NCBI RefSeq assembly: GCF_014698235.1
Contig: NZ_JACJSP010000002.1
Coordinates: 62,001 to 126,000 of the forward strand
Reading direction: 5' to 3'
From: Limnothrix sp. FACHB-406
GTDB taxonomy: Bacteria; Cyanobacteriota; Cyanobacteriia; CACIAM-69d
Length of the DNA stretch: 64,000 bases
The notes under the pieces were generated by a model. It was given only the letters and a program-made list of their open reading frames with translations, was not told the origin of the DNA and did not search any database. The translations under genes and the position numbers were made by a program. This document shows, one piece after another, positions 63,829 to 64,000 of the stretch (position 1 is its first letter; the number at the start of each line of letters is the position of its first letter).

Positions 63829-64000
63829 TTAGCGAGCGTTGCCCGTGTCGGTTTCGATGCTCACTTCCACTTGCAAATTGGTGAGCGATCGCACGCGGGC
63901 CGTGCTGGCCGGATCGAGCAAAATGCGCACTTCCACCACCCGCCGATCGAGGTTTTCGCCCGGCTGATTGCTAAACACGTTTTGTTGCAACACTTGCAGT
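63829..64000 (-). CDS. devB: DevB-type membrane fusion protein, C-terminal end (partial)
   Basis: Only the last 57 codons are inside the window, ending VEVSIETDTGNAR with stop at 63829-63831. The visible sequence (VFSNQPGENLDRRVVEVRILLDP and VRSLTNLQVEV) matches the C-terminus of HlyD-like adaptors of DevBCA. The order devB-devC-devA on one strand is the usual operon. The remainder lies beyond 64000. Confidence 0.88.
   Translation of the reverse strand, partial: LQVLQQNVFSNQPGENLDRRVVEVRILLDPASTARVRSLTNLQVEVSIETDTGNAR

Overview
This window comes from a cyanobacterial chromosome. The octamer GCGATCGC (HIP1) and its core CGATCG recur throughout. Cyanobacterial marker genes include the ClpR/ClpP3 pair, the sulfolipid glycosyltransferase SqdX, a zinc-ribbon Ser/Thr kinase with WD40 repeats, RibBA with a C-terminal extension and a DevBCA exporter. 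No heterocyst gene other than the widespread DevBCA family is visible, so a non-heterocystous, perhaps filamentous, cyanobacterium is my inference. I saw no rRNA, tRNA, CRISPR array or intact transposase.

Positions 1-34100 are mostly housekeeping genes. They run: a pentapeptide-repeat protein; MTA phosphorylase; SqdX; a close minus-strand cluster (prolyl oligopeptidase, GT2-GtrA, TVP38 membrane protein); exonuclease III; clpR-clpP; a J-domain protein; a class V aminotransferase; MgtE; the WD40 kinase beside a histidine kinase; an HxlR regulator; a 1.4 kb non-coding stretch; PEP synthase; an ABC ATPase; aspartate-semialdehyde dehydrogenase; trigger factor; thioredoxin; a LOG protein; mtnA-mtnB; an M23 peptidase; and WecB. 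mtnP, mtnA and mtnB together supply the early steps of 5'-methylthioadenosine salvage, from two distant loci.

Positions 34110-49550 are an accessory, defence-like region interrupted by Dps, a SpoIID-like protein and a CAP protein. Its first module is a two-gene AAA ATPase plus separate TOPRIM protein, AT-rich and OLD/PARIS-like in architecture. Its second is a PLD-SNF2 helicase, a DUF29 protein, a DUF29 remnant and a very large Eco57I-type adenine methylase. The methylase is riddled with in-frame repeats: two copies of a GC-rich double-hairpin element, a third copy holding a complete DUF559 (Vsr-like nuclease fold) domain between its two hairpins, and two A-rich heptanucleotide arrays. A 23S-IVP four-helix-bundle gene follows, flanked on both sides by inverted arrays of the same heptads. 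A relative of the GC-rich hairpin element lies inside a 173-bp element with perfect 11-bp terminal inverted repeats after exonuclease III. I consider this link between hairpin repeats, DUF559, and the parallel IVP/heptad arrangement the most interesting content.

Positions 49685-64000 return to ordinary genes: a lipoprotein, three GT-C type membrane proteins (two of them diverged tandem paralogues), RibBA, ArgC, a CbpA-like J protein, HisH, a short pyroglutamyl-peptidase-like protein, and devA-devC with the end of devB at the window edge. Small tandem repeats (13 bp x4 and 15 bp x4) and a dispersed CAAGGGGCTTAAGCCCCTTG-type hairpin occur between genes.
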